The notes: generated by a model from the letters alone, not told the origin. DNA of 64,000 bases from Myxococcales bacterium 68-20 (GCA_001899635.1 MKVQ01000010.1:124001-188000), one strand, 5' to 3'; positions 33,872 through 43,317 are shown, numbered from the stretch's first letter. Program-made: numbers and translations.

Positions 33872-34927
33872 GTGAGGTGGAGGACGCAAGGAGCTGTCTG
33901 GGCGGCTCTCCTCTGCATTGCGTGGTTGTTCGTCGCGAGTCCCGCGCACGCCGAGGCGGGCGTCGCGCTCTCTTGGCGGAGCGAGGGGGCGTCGCGGGCC
34001 TGCGGGAGCGAGTCGGCGATCCGCGAAGCCGTGGAGCGAAGGCTCGGCCGGCGACCCTTCACCGATCCGGATCACGCCAAGATCTGGATCACGGGCGAGG
34101 AGGTCGCGGTCGGGCGCGATCAGTTTCGTGCGCGCGTCACGCAGCGAGACCGCGACGGAGTGGCCAGCGGCTCGCGCGAGCTCGAACCTCAACCTTGCGC
34201 CAGCCTCGTGCGCGGCGCGGTGCTCATCATCTCCCTCTTCATCGATCGCGCCGAGCAACACGAGCCCGACGAGGCGGCGAAGAGCGAGCCGGTATCGCCG
34301 ATGGAGCCTGCGACGCGCACGGAGCCCGAAACACGTGCGCCGGTCATTCCGCCTCCACCCGCCGTCGTCTCCCCTCGAACGTCGACGAGGATCCGTGAAG
34401 CCCATCCTCCTGAGCTCTGGCTCGGCGCGGGGGCCGGCACTTCGATCGGTGTCCTCCCCTCCCTCGACGGCGCCTTCTTCGTTGCGGCTCGGCTGAACCC
34501 GTCGCGTTCGCGTTGGAGCTTCGAGTGGCGCGGCACGTACCACCTGCCGCAACGCATCGATGATCACCCCGTGGCCGGCGTCGTCTCCGCGGTCGATCAA
34601 CGGCTCAGTGTATGTCTGTCGCCGTTCAGCATCCCGATAGCGAAGCTCGATTTCTGCGGCGGCCTCACGTGGACGGCGGTGATTCCGCAGACCAAGGGGA
34701 CTTCGCAAGGCAATGAGCGCGCGCGCGCCGTCATTGGTCCAATGCTCGGTGTTGCGCTTCAGCTAGGCCAGCGGCCCCTGGTCGGTAGGCTCGAGCTCGG
34801 TGTGGCGCTGCCACATCGCCAGTATACATTTGTCTACACGGACCCGTACGGCGTCAAGAAGTCGTTCTATTCGACCGGGGAAGTGCTCTTCTTCGTATCA
34901 ATCGCCGGTCTCCGTACGATTTTGTAA
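33872..34927 (+). CDS. Exported protein, possible outer-membrane beta-barrel, first gene of sigma operon
   Basis: 351 residues. I start at the GTG at 33872, which gives a clean Sec signal (MRWRTQGAVWAALLCIAWLF ending near AHA). Residues 30-130 form an alpha/beta domain (REAVERRLGRRPF, KIWITGEEV); a Pro/Glu/Thr linker is at 145-185. Residues 185-351 are alternating amphipathic strands ending in a hydrophobic residue, as in an outer-membrane barrel. It lies 60 bases upstream of the ECF sigma gene and could be a surface sensor feeding the sigma/anti-sigma pair; this is inference from position. Confidence 0.72.
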   Translation: MRWRTQGAVWAALLCIAWLFVASPAHAEAGVALSWRSEGASRACGSESAIREAVERRLGRRPFTDPDHAKIWITGEEVAVGRDQFRARVTQRDRDGVASGSRELEPQPCASLVRGAVLIISLFIDRAEQHEPDEAAKSEPVSPMEPATRTEPETRAPVIPPPPAVVSPRTSTRIREAHPPELWLGAGAGTSIGVLPSLDGAFFVAARLNPSRSRWSFEWRGTYHLPQRIDDHPVAGVVSAVDQRLSVCLSPFSIPIAKLDFCGGLTWTAVIPQTKGTSQGNERARAVIGPMLGVALQLGQRPLVGRLELGVALPHRQYTFVYTDPYGVKKSFYSTGEVLFFVSIAGLRTIL

Positions 34928-34987
34928 GATTTCCGGCGCCGGTAGATCACAGCCCCTTTCGTGCTGCGCTGGTCCGGATCTTCCGTG

Positions 34988-35539
34988 GGTGCGGTAGACG
35001 AGCCTGCCGCCCTTCTTCCGTTGAATGACACGCTCGACCTAGCGACTCTCTTTCGAGAGTACAGGACCTTCGTCTACCGGATCATGCGCCGGCTGGGCGT
35101 GCGTCCTCCGGACGTCGACGACGCGTGCCAAGAGGTGTTCGTCGTCATCCACCAGAAGCTCGACCAGTTCGAGCACCGCTCATCGCTGCGCGCTTGGGTC
35201 TACGGAATCTGCGTGCGCGTCGCCGCGCGGCAGCGCCGGCGTCGTCATGTCACCCACGAGATCGTCTCTGACGACGCGCCCGAGCCCGTCGATCCGACGA
35301 CGCCGGCCGAGAAATTCAGCGTCATGGAAGCGTGCGAGATGCTCGAGTCGATCCTCTCGACTCTCGATGACGAGAAGAGAGCCGTGTTCGTGCTCTACGA
35401 GCTCGAAGAGCTGACCGTTCAAGAGGTCGCTCAGGCACTCGACTGTCCACTGCAGACCGCGTACTCGCGTCTGCGTGCTGCTCGTGAATTGGTCGAAGCG
35501 GCCGTTCGCCGCCACCTGCAGAAGGGGAGATTCCAATGA
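34988..35539 (+). CDS. ECF RNA polymerase sigma factor
   Basis: 183 residues. Sigma region 2 is clear (LATLFREYRTFVYRIMRRLG, then PPDVDDACQEVFVVIHQKL) and region 4 carries the HTH (LTVQEVAQALDCPLQTAYSRL). Group IV length, with no region 1 or 3. GTG at 34988 chosen; an in-frame GTG at 34961 would add nine residues. The TGA overlaps the next start (ATGA, 35536-35539), a common sign of a sigma/anti-sigma pair. It likely controls its own operon. Confidence 0.92.
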   Translation, partial: GAVDEPAALLPLNDTLDLATLFREYRTFVYRIMRRLGVRPPDVDDACQEVFVVIHQKLDQFEHRSSLRAWVYGICVRVAARQRRRRHVTHEIVSDDAPEPVDPTTPAEKFSVMEACEMLESILSTLDDEKRAVFVLYELEELTVQEVAQALDCPLQTAYSRLRAARELVEAAVRRHLQKGRFQ

Positions 35540-36273
35540 GTCGCGAGCCCCGTCGCTACACCGAGTCCGGGGAAGGCGCGTCGCCGGAGGCGGCCTTCAT
35601 GCATGCGCTCATCCGGACCGAGCGGACGGCTCTGCCCTCCGAGGAGCAATTGGCAAAGATCGAAGATCGACTCGGGCCGATCCTCACGCGCAGCCAAGCC
35701 AACGGGCGCGCCTCGTCCGGCATGCCGCTGCGGATGGCGCCCTTGGTGGCGGTGGCGGCCGTGGTGGCCCTCACGGCCGGCACCTTCGCGGTTCGGTCGC
35801 GTCCGGAACACGGTCCCCAATCGCAGGTCTCTGCGGTCGGCTCCTCGAACGGCACGGCGGAAGACCCGCGGCCAACGAAGCCACTGGAGCAGCCGACCTT
35901 CGAACCGAGCCGGCCGGTGACGACGACGCGTACGGTCGAGTCACTGCCGCCAGCGAGCGCAACGCCGCGGCCCAGTGCCGTCGCCAGTGCCGTCCGTCCG
36001 ACCTGCACGGACGAAGTGACGTTGCTCGAGCGCGCCGACGCCGCGCTCCGTTCGGGTGACGGTGCGGGCGCCCTGACGTTGACGAACGAGCACGCCGTGC
36101 GCTGCGCGACGGGCGCCTTCGTTCAAGAGCGTGAACGAATCGCGATTGAAGCGCTCGGCACCCTCGGTCGGTTCGAGGAGATGCGAGGTCGTGCGCGCGG
36201 ATTCGAAGATCGCTATCCGGCGTCGCCGCATATCCGGCATATCCGAAGAATCGTCGACGATTACTCGAAGTGA
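35536..36273 (+). CDS. Putative membrane anti-sigma factor
   Basis: 245 residues. A cytoplasmic N-terminal part of about 65 residues is followed by one membrane helix (LVAVAAVVALTAGTFAV, about residues 70-87), a Pro/Thr/Ser-rich periplasmic linker, and a C-terminal Cys-bearing helical domain (TLLERADAALRSGDGAGAL) like a small TPR module. It lacks the His-Cys-Cys zinc motif of ZAS anti-sigmas. Its role as partner of the ECF factor is inferred from the four-base overlap and single-pass topology. Confidence 0.75.
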   Translation: MSREPRRYTESGEGASPEAAFMHALIRTERTALPSEEQLAKIEDRLGPILTRSQANGRASSGMPLRMAPLVAVAAVVALTAGTFAVRSRPEHGPQSQVSAVGSSNGTAEDPRPTKPLEQPTFEPSRPVTTTRTVESLPPASATPRPSAVASAVRPTCTDEVTLLERADAALRSGDGAGALTLTNEHAVRCATGAFVQERERIAIEALGTLGRFEEMRGRARGFEDRYPASPHIRHIRRIVDDYSK

Positions 36274-36289
36274 GCAGAGGACGCTCCGA

Positions 36290-37498
36290 ATGAGAACATC
36301 CATTACCATCGCTCTTGCCACGCTCGCGCTCTTCATCGGCTGCGCCGCGCAGGAGGAGGTCTACCTCGGCGTGGCTCCACCGGCCGATCCGCCGTCGTTC
36401 ACCGGTGACGACGCCGCGACGCTCTCGCCGGAGGCTGGTCTCATGTCGTACTGCCCATCGAGCACCTGTCCTCCCGGATTCACGACCTGCCCGAACTCAC
36501 GGTTCCCGTGCGACATCAATCTGAGGACGGACCTGAGCAATTGTGGTGCATGTGGTGCTGCTTGCCCGACGCGCGACCTGGGGGCCGACTTCGCCTGTGT
36601 CGAAGGCAGCTGCGTGATGACGTGCACCACGGATGGCATTCCGAAACTGGACTGCGACGGCATCATCGACAACGGCTGCGAGGTCACGCTTGGAACCAAC
36701 GACAACTGTACGGGTTGCGGCGAGAAGTGCGAGGACCCGGAGAAGCCTTGCACGCGGCGCCGAGATGGGAAGCCGGGCTGCGGTTGCGGTGGTTCAGACG
36801 TCTATTGCCCCCTGAGCGGCGCCTGTGTGGATCTAAGGGACAACGATCAGAACTGCGGAGCCTGTGGCAATCAATGTGACCCGAGAAACGGAGGCGAGAG
36901 CACGCCTCCAAATGCATACTACGGCTGCATCAATGGCGAATGCGGACGTCTGAAGTGTTTCCCGACGTGGGCCGACTGTGATGGTGACCCGTCCAACGGA
37001 TGTGAGACGGATCTCTTCGATCCCAACAACTGTGCCGGCTGCGGCACTGTCTGCGACTCGACGGAAGGTTGTCAGGCCGACGAGTTCTATCAGCCTAGAT
37101 GCGTCATGTGTCCGGAAGGCGAAACGTACTGCCCTACGTCGTGCGGAATAGTCGTCAAGCCGGGGAGGAGCGTCTGTACCGGGGAATGTCGGAATCTGGC
37201 GACCGACCCTCAGAGCTGCGGCGCGTGCGGCTTTTCGTGCGGGCTCAAGCCTGACGGAGTGAGGCCTGTGGATTACGCATCACCGGTCTGTTCGTTTGGT
37301 TCGTGCGATTTTGCGTGCGACCAAGGTCGCGCTGATTGCAACGGCAATCAGAGTGATGGCTGTGAAGTGGATACGAACAGCGATCCGCGAAATTGCGGAG
37401 GATGCCGAATCGAATGCAACGCTGTCGCCGGCCAAGCGTGCGTCGGCGGGCGATGTGTCGTCGAACCGTGCGAGACCGACGGAGGCATCACGCGATGA
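36290..37498 (+). CDS. Cys-rich repeat lipoprotein
   Basis: 402 residues. Start at 36290 has AGAGGACG upstream and opens a lipoprotein signal (lipobox LFIGC). The mature part has about 50 cysteines in repeats of the type DLSNCGACGAACP, DNDQNCGACGNQCD and DPQSCGACGFSCG, alternating with GCEVT/GCETD segments. This disulfide-rich pattern recurs in myxobacterial surface proteins. No enzyme motif. Translationally coupled to the next gene (ATGA). Confidence 0.82.
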   Translation: MRTSITIALATLALFIGCAAQEEVYLGVAPPADPPSFTGDDAATLSPEAGLMSYCPSSTCPPGFTTCPNSRFPCDINLRTDLSNCGACGAACPTRDLGADFACVEGSCVMTCTTDGIPKLDCDGIIDNGCEVTLGTNDNCTGCGEKCEDPEKPCTRRRDGKPGCGCGGSDVYCPLSGACVDLRDNDQNCGACGNQCDPRNGGESTPPNAYYGCINGECGRLKCFPTWADCDGDPSNGCETDLFDPNNCAGCGTVCDSTEGCQADEFYQPRCVMCPEGETYCPTSCGIVVKPGRSVCTGECRNLATDPQSCGACGFSCGLKPDGVRPVDYASPVCSFGSCDFACDQGRADCNGNQSDGCEVDTNSDPRNCGGCRIECNAVAGQACVGGRCVVEPCETDGGITR

Positions 37499-38688
37499 AA
37501 CTCGAATCGGTCATCGTCATCCTTGCACCCGTTGCGTGTGTGTGCGCAGCTCTCGGCGGATGCGCGTCGGACGCGAGCACCAGCCTGACGGACGACCCCG
37601 ACGCGACGACGGTCGCGCCTCCTGCACCGGACGCAGGCGCCGATGTCGATGCCGCGGACGCAGGGCCGTGTGTCGACTGCGAGTACTTTCCCACGACATG
37701 CTCGTCGGACACGCTTTGCCCGAATGGGCCCTTCGAACCGAACACAGCGGGGGGCGCGTTCGACCTGCGGACGCGCATCAACGCGATCGTCGGCCGTTCG
37801 GCAAACGATGTCTGGGCCATCGGCGCGCTCGGAGCGGTCGCGCACTTCGACGGGGCTTCGTGGTCGCGAGTAGATACGAGCTCGGTCGACACGATGCGCG
37901 CGCTCTGGCTGCGCGACTCATCGGAGGTCCTCGTGGCCACTCCTGTCAGAGCGTACGCCCGCGGCATCGGGCACGAAGACTGGAGGCGCTACGAAGCCGA
38001 TACGGACTACCCGCCTCGTGGCTATGACCCGGAGGGGATGAAGTTCACGTCCGGCTGGGCCGCGCCGGGCGGAGACTCTCTCTGGTGCGCTACGATGGCC
38101 TGGACTCCCGGTGTGGCGAGTGGCTTGTGGCGCCTTCGCCTCGCAGCGTCCGGAGATCGATTCGAGCTCATCGATGGCGTTCCTGCCGGTACGTGCGAGC
38201 GTGTTCCGTGCAGCCAGATCTCCGCCATCCACGGGACCTCGCCGAACGACATCTGGGCGGTGGGCGTTGCGGGATCGATGGTTCATCTCACGAACGCGGA
38301 GAGTGACTCACCGAACGTGACGCGGATCAGCACGCGAACATGGCAATCGTTCTACGGCGTCTGGGCGGCCTCCGAAACCGAGGCGTGGGCCGTCGGCAAC
38401 GCCGGCGTGATTCGTCACTATACGGGCGATCCGCTCGCCGAAGACTTCATCTCGGACGTCTCCGAGACCATCAATCTCAATGCAGTTGCGGGCACGTCGA
38501 GCTCCGATGTATGGGCGGTCGGCGACGCTGGCGTCGTCTTGCACTACGACGGCAAGAGCTGGTCGCGCATGAGCGTGGCCGGGCTCGGCGGTCGTCGCCC
38601 TGACCTCACGGCCGTGTGGATGTCCGGCCCGGGGAAACCCTGGATCGGCGGGCAGGGCGTCGTTCTCTCCCTCGGAGGAAGGCAATGA
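37495..38688 (+). CDS. VWAVG-repeat (propeller-like) lipoprotein A
   Basis: 397 residues. Start at 37495 overlaps the previous stop; signal ends in lipobox LGGC. After an Asp/Ala-rich linker with two Cys pairs, residues 100-397 contain at least five blades of the form NDVWAIGALGAVAHFDGASW / NDIWAVGVAGSMVHL / SDVWAVGDAGVVLHYDG, as in exported photosystem-assembly-like or BNR-type propellers. Probably a ligand- or surface-binding protein. Coupled by ATGA overlap to the next gene. Confidence 0.82.
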   Translation: MKLESVIVILAPVACVCAALGGCASDASTSLTDDPDATTVAPPAPDAGADVDAADAGPCVDCEYFPTTCSSDTLCPNGPFEPNTAGGAFDLRTRINAIVGRSANDVWAIGALGAVAHFDGASWSRVDTSSVDTMRALWLRDSSEVLVATPVRAYARGIGHEDWRRYEADTDYPPRGYDPEGMKFTSGWAAPGGDSLWCATMAWTPGVASGLWRLRLAASGDRFELIDGVPAGTCERVPCSQISAIHGTSPNDIWAVGVAGSMVHLTNAESDSPNVTRISTRTWQSFYGVWAASETEAWAVGNAGVIRHYTGDPLAEDFISDVSETINLNAVAGTSSSDVWAVGDAGVVLHYDGKSWSRMSVAGLGGRRPDLTAVWMSGPGKPWIGGQGVVLSLGGRQ

Positions 38689-39968
38689 GGCGCAGTCTTC
38701 GAATCGCATCTGTGGTCACTACGCTTGCCGCCGCCGCGTGTGCAGCGGTCGGTGAAGAGGGAAGCTCCCCGGATCCGGGGCCGTCGACCGTCGACGCCTC
38801 GACCATCGACGCCTCGACCATCGACGCCTCGACGGTCGACGATGGTGGGCTCACGAGCGACGACACGTGTAGCAAGGATGGTTGGTGCAAGACCACGTTG
38901 CCGGATGTCGATCTCTCGATACAAGACATCTGGCCCTTGAAAGGGCGCGCGTTCGCGATCGCGGCGAGCGCCGTCAATGGAATCAAGGTTCTCGAATGGG
39001 ACGACTCTGTCGCGGAGTGGGTGTATATCGATGATGGGTCTCAGAATGAGGCGGGCGTCGGCGACTCCATAGCCAAGATCTGGGCGCCGAACGACAGCGA
39101 GGTCTATTATGCCGTCGCACCAAGCTCGTCTCGGAACTCGCCGCGAGCATCGTACATCTACCATGGAACGCGGAGCTCGAAGTCTCCTGCGTCGTGGACG
39201 TGGACGCGCTCCCTGTTCTCCCCTCCAGTGGGAAGTCCGGCCATCCGGTACAACCCTGCCACGGTGTTCGGTGTTTGGGGCGTCGGGGGTGATGTTTACG
39301 CATGGTACGTAAATACGGTCTTCCGACTGAGGGGAAGTCCTGGTGCGCCGGAGTGGGTGCCCGAGTACACACTCGACGGGGGGGAGGACACGATGTTCCT
39401 CTTCGGTGTGAACGGTACGAGTCGCGACGATCTCTGGTTGGTGGGAGCGCGAAAGCGCGATTGGGAGCAATGTGACGTCATCGTTCACAAGACGGCTGCC
39501 GGATATCGTACCGTCACCGATGGCACGCTCGCGGATCCAGACGGCAACACCGTCCCGTGTGAGGTCGGATCGGGACTAATCGAAATAGGCGGATACGGCG
39601 ACTTGTCGTCCGTCCAGTCGCCATCGGTAGGCGAGATCTTCTCCATCAAGGGAGCCGACATCGCGCGGATCGCGCGGGGGAAGGATGGTGATTACTCGGT
39701 TCATTGGTCGAGCCCATCTGTTGCAGTCGCGTCAGCCTCTTGGCTATCGGTCTGGGCGCCGTCGACCACCGAGACGTGGCTCAGCGGATACGGCATTATC
39801 GTTCGCGGGAGCAATTTTGGCGTAGACGGGGGCACGTACGAGGTCTCGTCGATCGCGTTGAACGGTGCGCCGCTCCGTCGGCAGTTCTATCAAGTGCGAG
39901 GAACATCCAGTGCCAACCTTTGGGCGGTCGGAGAGGGCTATGCGCTTCACAAGTCGTCTTCTAAGTAG
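38685..39968 (+). CDS. VWAVG-repeat (propeller-like) lipoprotein B
   Basis: 427 residues. Start at 38685 overlaps the previous stop. Signal MRRSLRIASVVTTLAAAAC with lipobox. The linker is made of (I/V)DAST pentapeptide repeats encoded by a 15-base tandem repeat. Residues 60-427 hold weaker blades of the same family (NDSEVYYAV, TVFGVWGVGGDVYAWY, ANLWAVGEGYALHKS). A divergent relative of the preceding protein, likely by duplication. Overlaps the next gene by 29 bases. Confidence 0.8.
   Translation: MRRSLRIASVVTTLAAAACAAVGEEGSSPDPGPSTVDASTIDASTIDASTVDDGGLTSDDTCSKDGWCKTTLPDVDLSIQDIWPLKGRAFAIAASAVNGIKVLEWDDSVAEWVYIDDGSQNEAGVGDSIAKIWAPNDSEVYYAVAPSSSRNSPRASYIYHGTRSSKSPASWTWTRSLFSPPVGSPAIRYNPATVFGVWGVGGDVYAWYVNTVFRLRGSPGAPEWVPEYTLDGGEDTMFLFGVNGTSRDDLWLVGARKRDWEQCDVIVHKTAAGYRTVTDGTLADPDGNTVPCEVGSGLIEIGGYGDLSSVQSPSVGEIFSIKGADIARIARGKDGDYSVHWSSPSVAVASASWLSVWAPSTTETWLSGYGIIVRGSNFGVDGGTYEVSSIALNGAPLRRQFYQVRGTSSANLWAVGEGYALHKSSSK
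38791..38835 (+). repeat. 15-base tandem repeat in coding sequence
   Basis: Three copies of TCGACGCCTCGACCA (last ends GG), encoding the pentapeptide DAST(I/V). In-frame unit length means copy changes alter linker length without a frameshift. Confidence 0.85.
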
Positions 39969-41313
39969 AGGACTCCTGCCTGCGCCCTTCGTTGCGTTCG
40001 GGCTCGTCTTCAGCTGCTCGAGTGGAGACGACGAACGCACGAGCTTCGTGTCGCCCGACGCGGATGTGGACGCTGCTCAGGAGTCGGATTCATCGAACGA
40101 CGCTGGGGCGGCGAACGATGCAGGACCGCCCCGACGTGACGCGGAACCGTTCGATGCGGCGCCGTTGCCAGTCGTCTGCGCGTCGCCGGCGTGCGCGACG
40201 TCGTTGACGACGACCTCGGTCAACGGAAGCACGCAGGACGGGTTCTGCGCGCTCCTCCGTGACGGCACCGTAGCGTGCTGGGGTGGAAACCGCTCTGGTG
40301 AGCTCGGGCGGGGAGCGGCTGCTGGCGTCGATCCGAGCGGCACCCCCGAGCGGGTCGTTGGTCTCACCGATATCGTCGCGATCGACCACACATGTGCTCT
40401 CGACAAGGATGGTGCGATGTGGTGCTGGGGCTACGGTCCGTTCCTCAATAGAGAATCCCCGCGGTACGAGCGGCGCGCCAATTCGACCGAGGTCACGCCG
40501 CTGAAGCTGCCGATCCCGCCAGCGACGAAGATGGCGCTGGGGCCGTTCGCTGCGTGCGCGGTGGTCGCGGAGGGCGTTCTGTGTTGGGGAGCGAATTACT
40601 ATGGGCAGCTCTCGGCTACCGCCCCTGTGTATTCCGAGGCCCCGCTCGAGCCAAGTCTAGTCGCACTACCTCCCGGCGCCCCAATCCGGGACCTCTTCAT
40701 CGGCAACGCGTCGTTCGTGGTGCGCGAGGACGGTACGACCGTGAGCTGGGGTGATAACCCTCCGCTCGGGCGGGTTTCGCCGGTCACCCCGGACCATGTT
40801 CCCGAGCCCATGGATCTCTCGAATATATCATATATCGACGTGGCTGGCGCCAACGCGTGCGCCGTCGCCGGAGGCATTCCCTACTGCTGGGGAGTCGTCA
40901 CCGGAAAGCGTCCCGGTATGTCGCAGCCGGCCAATAAGTCGCTCGATCGTGCTTTGCCCGAACCGGTCGTCGTCCCGGAGCCTGTCCTTCGGATCGCGAC
41001 GACGGCGGCCGTCGAGAACCATGTTACCGTCTCGGCACCACGGTGGTGTGCATGTGGTGCCTCGGGTGCGGTCTATTGCTGGGGAAATAACGTCTACGGT
41101 CAGGTCGGTGACGGAACGAAGGACTATGCGTTCGAAGCCGTGAAGGTGCCATTGCCGGGGCCCGCCGCGCAGGTGAAGACGACCGTCGATACGACGTGCG
41201 CTCTCCTGACGAGCGGTGATGTCTACTGTTGGGGCGCAGACACTTACGGCCAGCTCGGCGCCGGAACGCTCAAGCAAGGACGTCGTACCCCACAGAAGGT
41301 GCTATTGCCATGA
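39940..41313 (+). CDS. RCC1-like repeat lipoprotein
   Basis: 457 residues. ATG at 39940 lies inside the end of the previous gene; signal ends in lipobox LVFSC. After an Asp/Ala-rich linker, the body has seven-bladed RCC1-type repeats: GTVACWGGNRSGELGRG, GAMWCWGYG, GVLCWGANYYGQLS, VYCWGNNVYGQVGDGT and VYCWGADTYGQLGAGT. Each blade carries a conserved Cys-Trp-Gly, a form common in secreted bacterial RCC1 proteins. Overlaps the next gene by four bases. Confidence 0.87.
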   Translation: MRFTSRLLSRGLLPAPFVAFGLVFSCSSGDDERTSFVSPDADVDAAQESDSSNDAGAANDAGPPRRDAEPFDAAPLPVVCASPACATSLTTTSVNGSTQDGFCALLRDGTVACWGGNRSGELGRGAAAGVDPSGTPERVVGLTDIVAIDHTCALDKDGAMWCWGYGPFLNRESPRYERRANSTEVTPLKLPIPPATKMALGPFAACAVVAEGVLCWGANYYGQLSATAPVYSEAPLEPSLVALPPGAPIRDLFIGNASFVVREDGTTVSWGDNPPLGRVSPVTPDHVPEPMDLSNISYIDVAGANACAVAGGIPYCWGVVTGKRPGMSQPANKSLDRALPEPVVVPEPVLRIATTAAVENHVTVSAPRWCACGASGAVYCWGNNVYGQVGDGTKDYAFEAVKVPLPGPAAQVKTTVDTTCALLTSGDVYCWGADTYGQLGAGTLKQGRRTPQKVLLP

Positions 41314-43127
41314 GTCTTCGACGGATGTTGGGTGGTCATGGCGCGGGCGTCGTGGCTCTCCTGGTTACCTTCCTCTGCGCCGGTGCGTGCGGAGAACAAC
41401 GAGACGGTTTTACCAATAGGGGAGGCGTCTTCAGTCCCGACTCCTCTGCGCCGGCCGAACCCGAGTGCGGATTGCGGTGCTCGCTGGATGGCCGGTCGGT
41501 CATCGAGGCGTGCACCGGCAGCGTGGTGGAGACCTGTCCGCCGGAGCTCGCCTGCGGCGGTGCTTCTTGCCAGGAGCCGTGCGCGGCTGCCGCTGCGGAT
41601 CGACGGTCGAGCGGTTGTGAATTCTATCTGCAACCCCCGCGCTTCTCGAAGGCGTTCACCCAGTCTTGTTATGCGGCGTACATCGTCAACGTGTCGAGTC
41701 AGGAGGTCGACCTCGCGCTCGAGCTCGAAGGAAGCTCGCTCGACTTGTCGCGGGCGCTGTTCAAGTCCTCGTCGGATGGCGGCCAGTTGGTTCCGCTGAG
41801 CGGGCCGATTCTCCCCGGAGAGCACGCGATCCTGTTCGTCTCCGATCGCGATCCGAGCGTTCCGTTGTCGTTCGGGCCGTTCTCGAATCAGTACGCACCC
41901 TGCCCGCTCGGCGTCGTCCCGGCATCGTACGTCGACGTCGTCCCCGACGGCACCGGTGTCGGCTCCTCGTTCCGGTTGTCCGCGAAGACGCCGGTGGCGG
42001 TCTCGACGATGTACCCATTCGGTGGTGCGCCGAGCGTCGTTCCTACTGCCACGCTGCTCTTGCCTGTCACTACGTGGGCGAAGGAGCATGTCGTCATCAA
42101 TGCTTGGGAAGGCTATTTCGATCCCTACTACCGAGCGTGGCCCGCTTCGCAAATCATGGCGGCCGAGGACGATACCGAGATCACGATCTTTCCGACACGT
42201 GACATTCAAAACGGGCCCGGTGTGGTGGGCACGGCGGCGCGCGTGCCCGTTACGTACCGCCTGAACAAGGGCCAGCACCTGCAGCTCGTGCAGTATGACG
42301 AGCTCTCCGGAAGCCAGGTCGCATCCAACAAGCCGACGGCCATGATCGGTGGCCACACGTGTTCGCAGATGCCGACGGGACGCGGACCCTGCGACATCAT
42401 GGCGCAACAGATCCCGCCGTTCGAGCAATGGGGATCCGAATACGTCGGGGTTGGCTACCGTCCACGCATGGGCGGTGAGAACGAGGTGATGCCCTACCGC
42501 ATCGTAGCTGCGCGGGACGGCACTCAGCTCGATTACGACCCTGCCATACCCGCCGGCGCCCCGACCATCATGTCGGCTGGTGAAGTCGTCACGTTCGTCT
42601 CCCGGGATCCGTTCGTCGTCCGCACCCAGGACGTGGAGCATCCGGTCTACCTCGCCGCGTACATGTCTGGTTCGATCGCGAGGTCTGGCGACGACATGTT
42701 GGGCGACATCGACTTCGGCGGCCGCGGCGACCCCGAGTTCGTGAACGTCGTTCCGACCGGCCAGTATCTGAACGCGTACAGCTTCTACGCCGATCCGAGC
42801 TACGGGGATAGCTCGCTCGTGATCGTGAGAGGCAAGATTCAGGGTGAGTTCAAGGACGTCTGGGTCGAATGCGCCGGTAGCCTGCCCGAGTTCAAACCTG
42901 TCGGAACGCGCGGCGACTACGAGTACGCCCGCGTCGATCTCTCCGTCCGCGGACGCCCGGGCGACACGTTCGGCGCGAGCACCTGTCGGCCCGGCGTCCA
43001 GCGAATGCACAGCGAGGGCCCCTTCGGTGCGACCATCTGGGGCTGGGATACCTATGCAAGCTATGCGTATCCCGGTGGTATGGCGCTGCGAAAGCTCGTG
43101 ACGCAGCCGCTGGTGCCGCTCCGCTAG
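41310..43127 (+). CDS. IgGFc-binding-like lipoprotein
   Basis: 605 residues. Start at 41310 overlaps the previous stop (ATGA). Signal ends in GAC lipobox. Residues 40-100 are Cys-rich (CGLRCSLDGRSV, CGGASCQEPC). Residues 110-600 resemble the IgGFc-binding N-terminal domain of FCGBP-like proteins: TWAKEHVVINAWEG, ASQIMAAEDDTEITIFPTRD, KPTAMIGGHTC, VTFVSRDPFVV and HPVYLAAYMSG. In bacteria these are surface proteins, possibly adhesins. It is last in the unit that begins at 33872; a 14-bp hairpin follows. Confidence 0.83.
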   Translation: MSLRRMLGGHGAGVVALLVTFLCAGACGEQRDGFTNRGGVFSPDSSAPAEPECGLRCSLDGRSVIEACTGSVVETCPPELACGGASCQEPCAAAAADRRSSGCEFYLQPPRFSKAFTQSCYAAYIVNVSSQEVDLALELEGSSLDLSRALFKSSSDGGQLVPLSGPILPGEHAILFVSDRDPSVPLSFGPFSNQYAPCPLGVVPASYVDVVPDGTGVGSSFRLSAKTPVAVSTMYPFGGAPSVVPTATLLLPVTTWAKEHVVINAWEGYFDPYYRAWPASQIMAAEDDTEITIFPTRDIQNGPGVVGTAARVPVTYRLNKGQHLQLVQYDELSGSQVASNKPTAMIGGHTCSQMPTGRGPCDIMAQQIPPFEQWGSEYVGVGYRPRMGGENEVMPYRIVAARDGTQLDYDPAIPAGAPTIMSAGEVVTFVSRDPFVVRTQDVEHPVYLAAYMSGSIARSGDDMLGDIDFGGRGDPEFVNVVPTGQYLNAYSFYADPSYGDSSLVIVRGKIQGEFKDVWVECAGSLPEFKPVGTRGDYEYARVDLSVRGRPGDTFGASTCRPGVQRMHSEGPFGATIWGWDTYASYAYPGGMALRKLVTQPLVPLR

Positions 43128-43276
43128 CGCGCGGACGAGCCGGCCCCCAAAGAGCGAGGTCGCGGCTCGGTCGCACGTGCTGGTGGATGAGGGCGAGGGT
43201 CGTTGATGGCGACCCGCGCTTGCCCTGACGGAATGCGCAGACTGGCGCAGTCCGCGCGAGCTGCTCCTCCTCCTAC

Positions 43277-43317
43277 GGCTTGGAGAGGCGCTCGGCCCAG
43301 TCCCGCCTCTCCAAGCC
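43277..43317. terminator. Terminator-like hairpin after the sigma operon
   Basis: Perfect 14-bp stem (GGCTTGGAGAGGCG, 43277-43290, pairing with CGCCTCTCCAAGCC, 43304-43317) with a 13-base loop. No T-run follows. It lies 150 bases after the IgGFc-binding-like gene. Confidence 0.6.
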
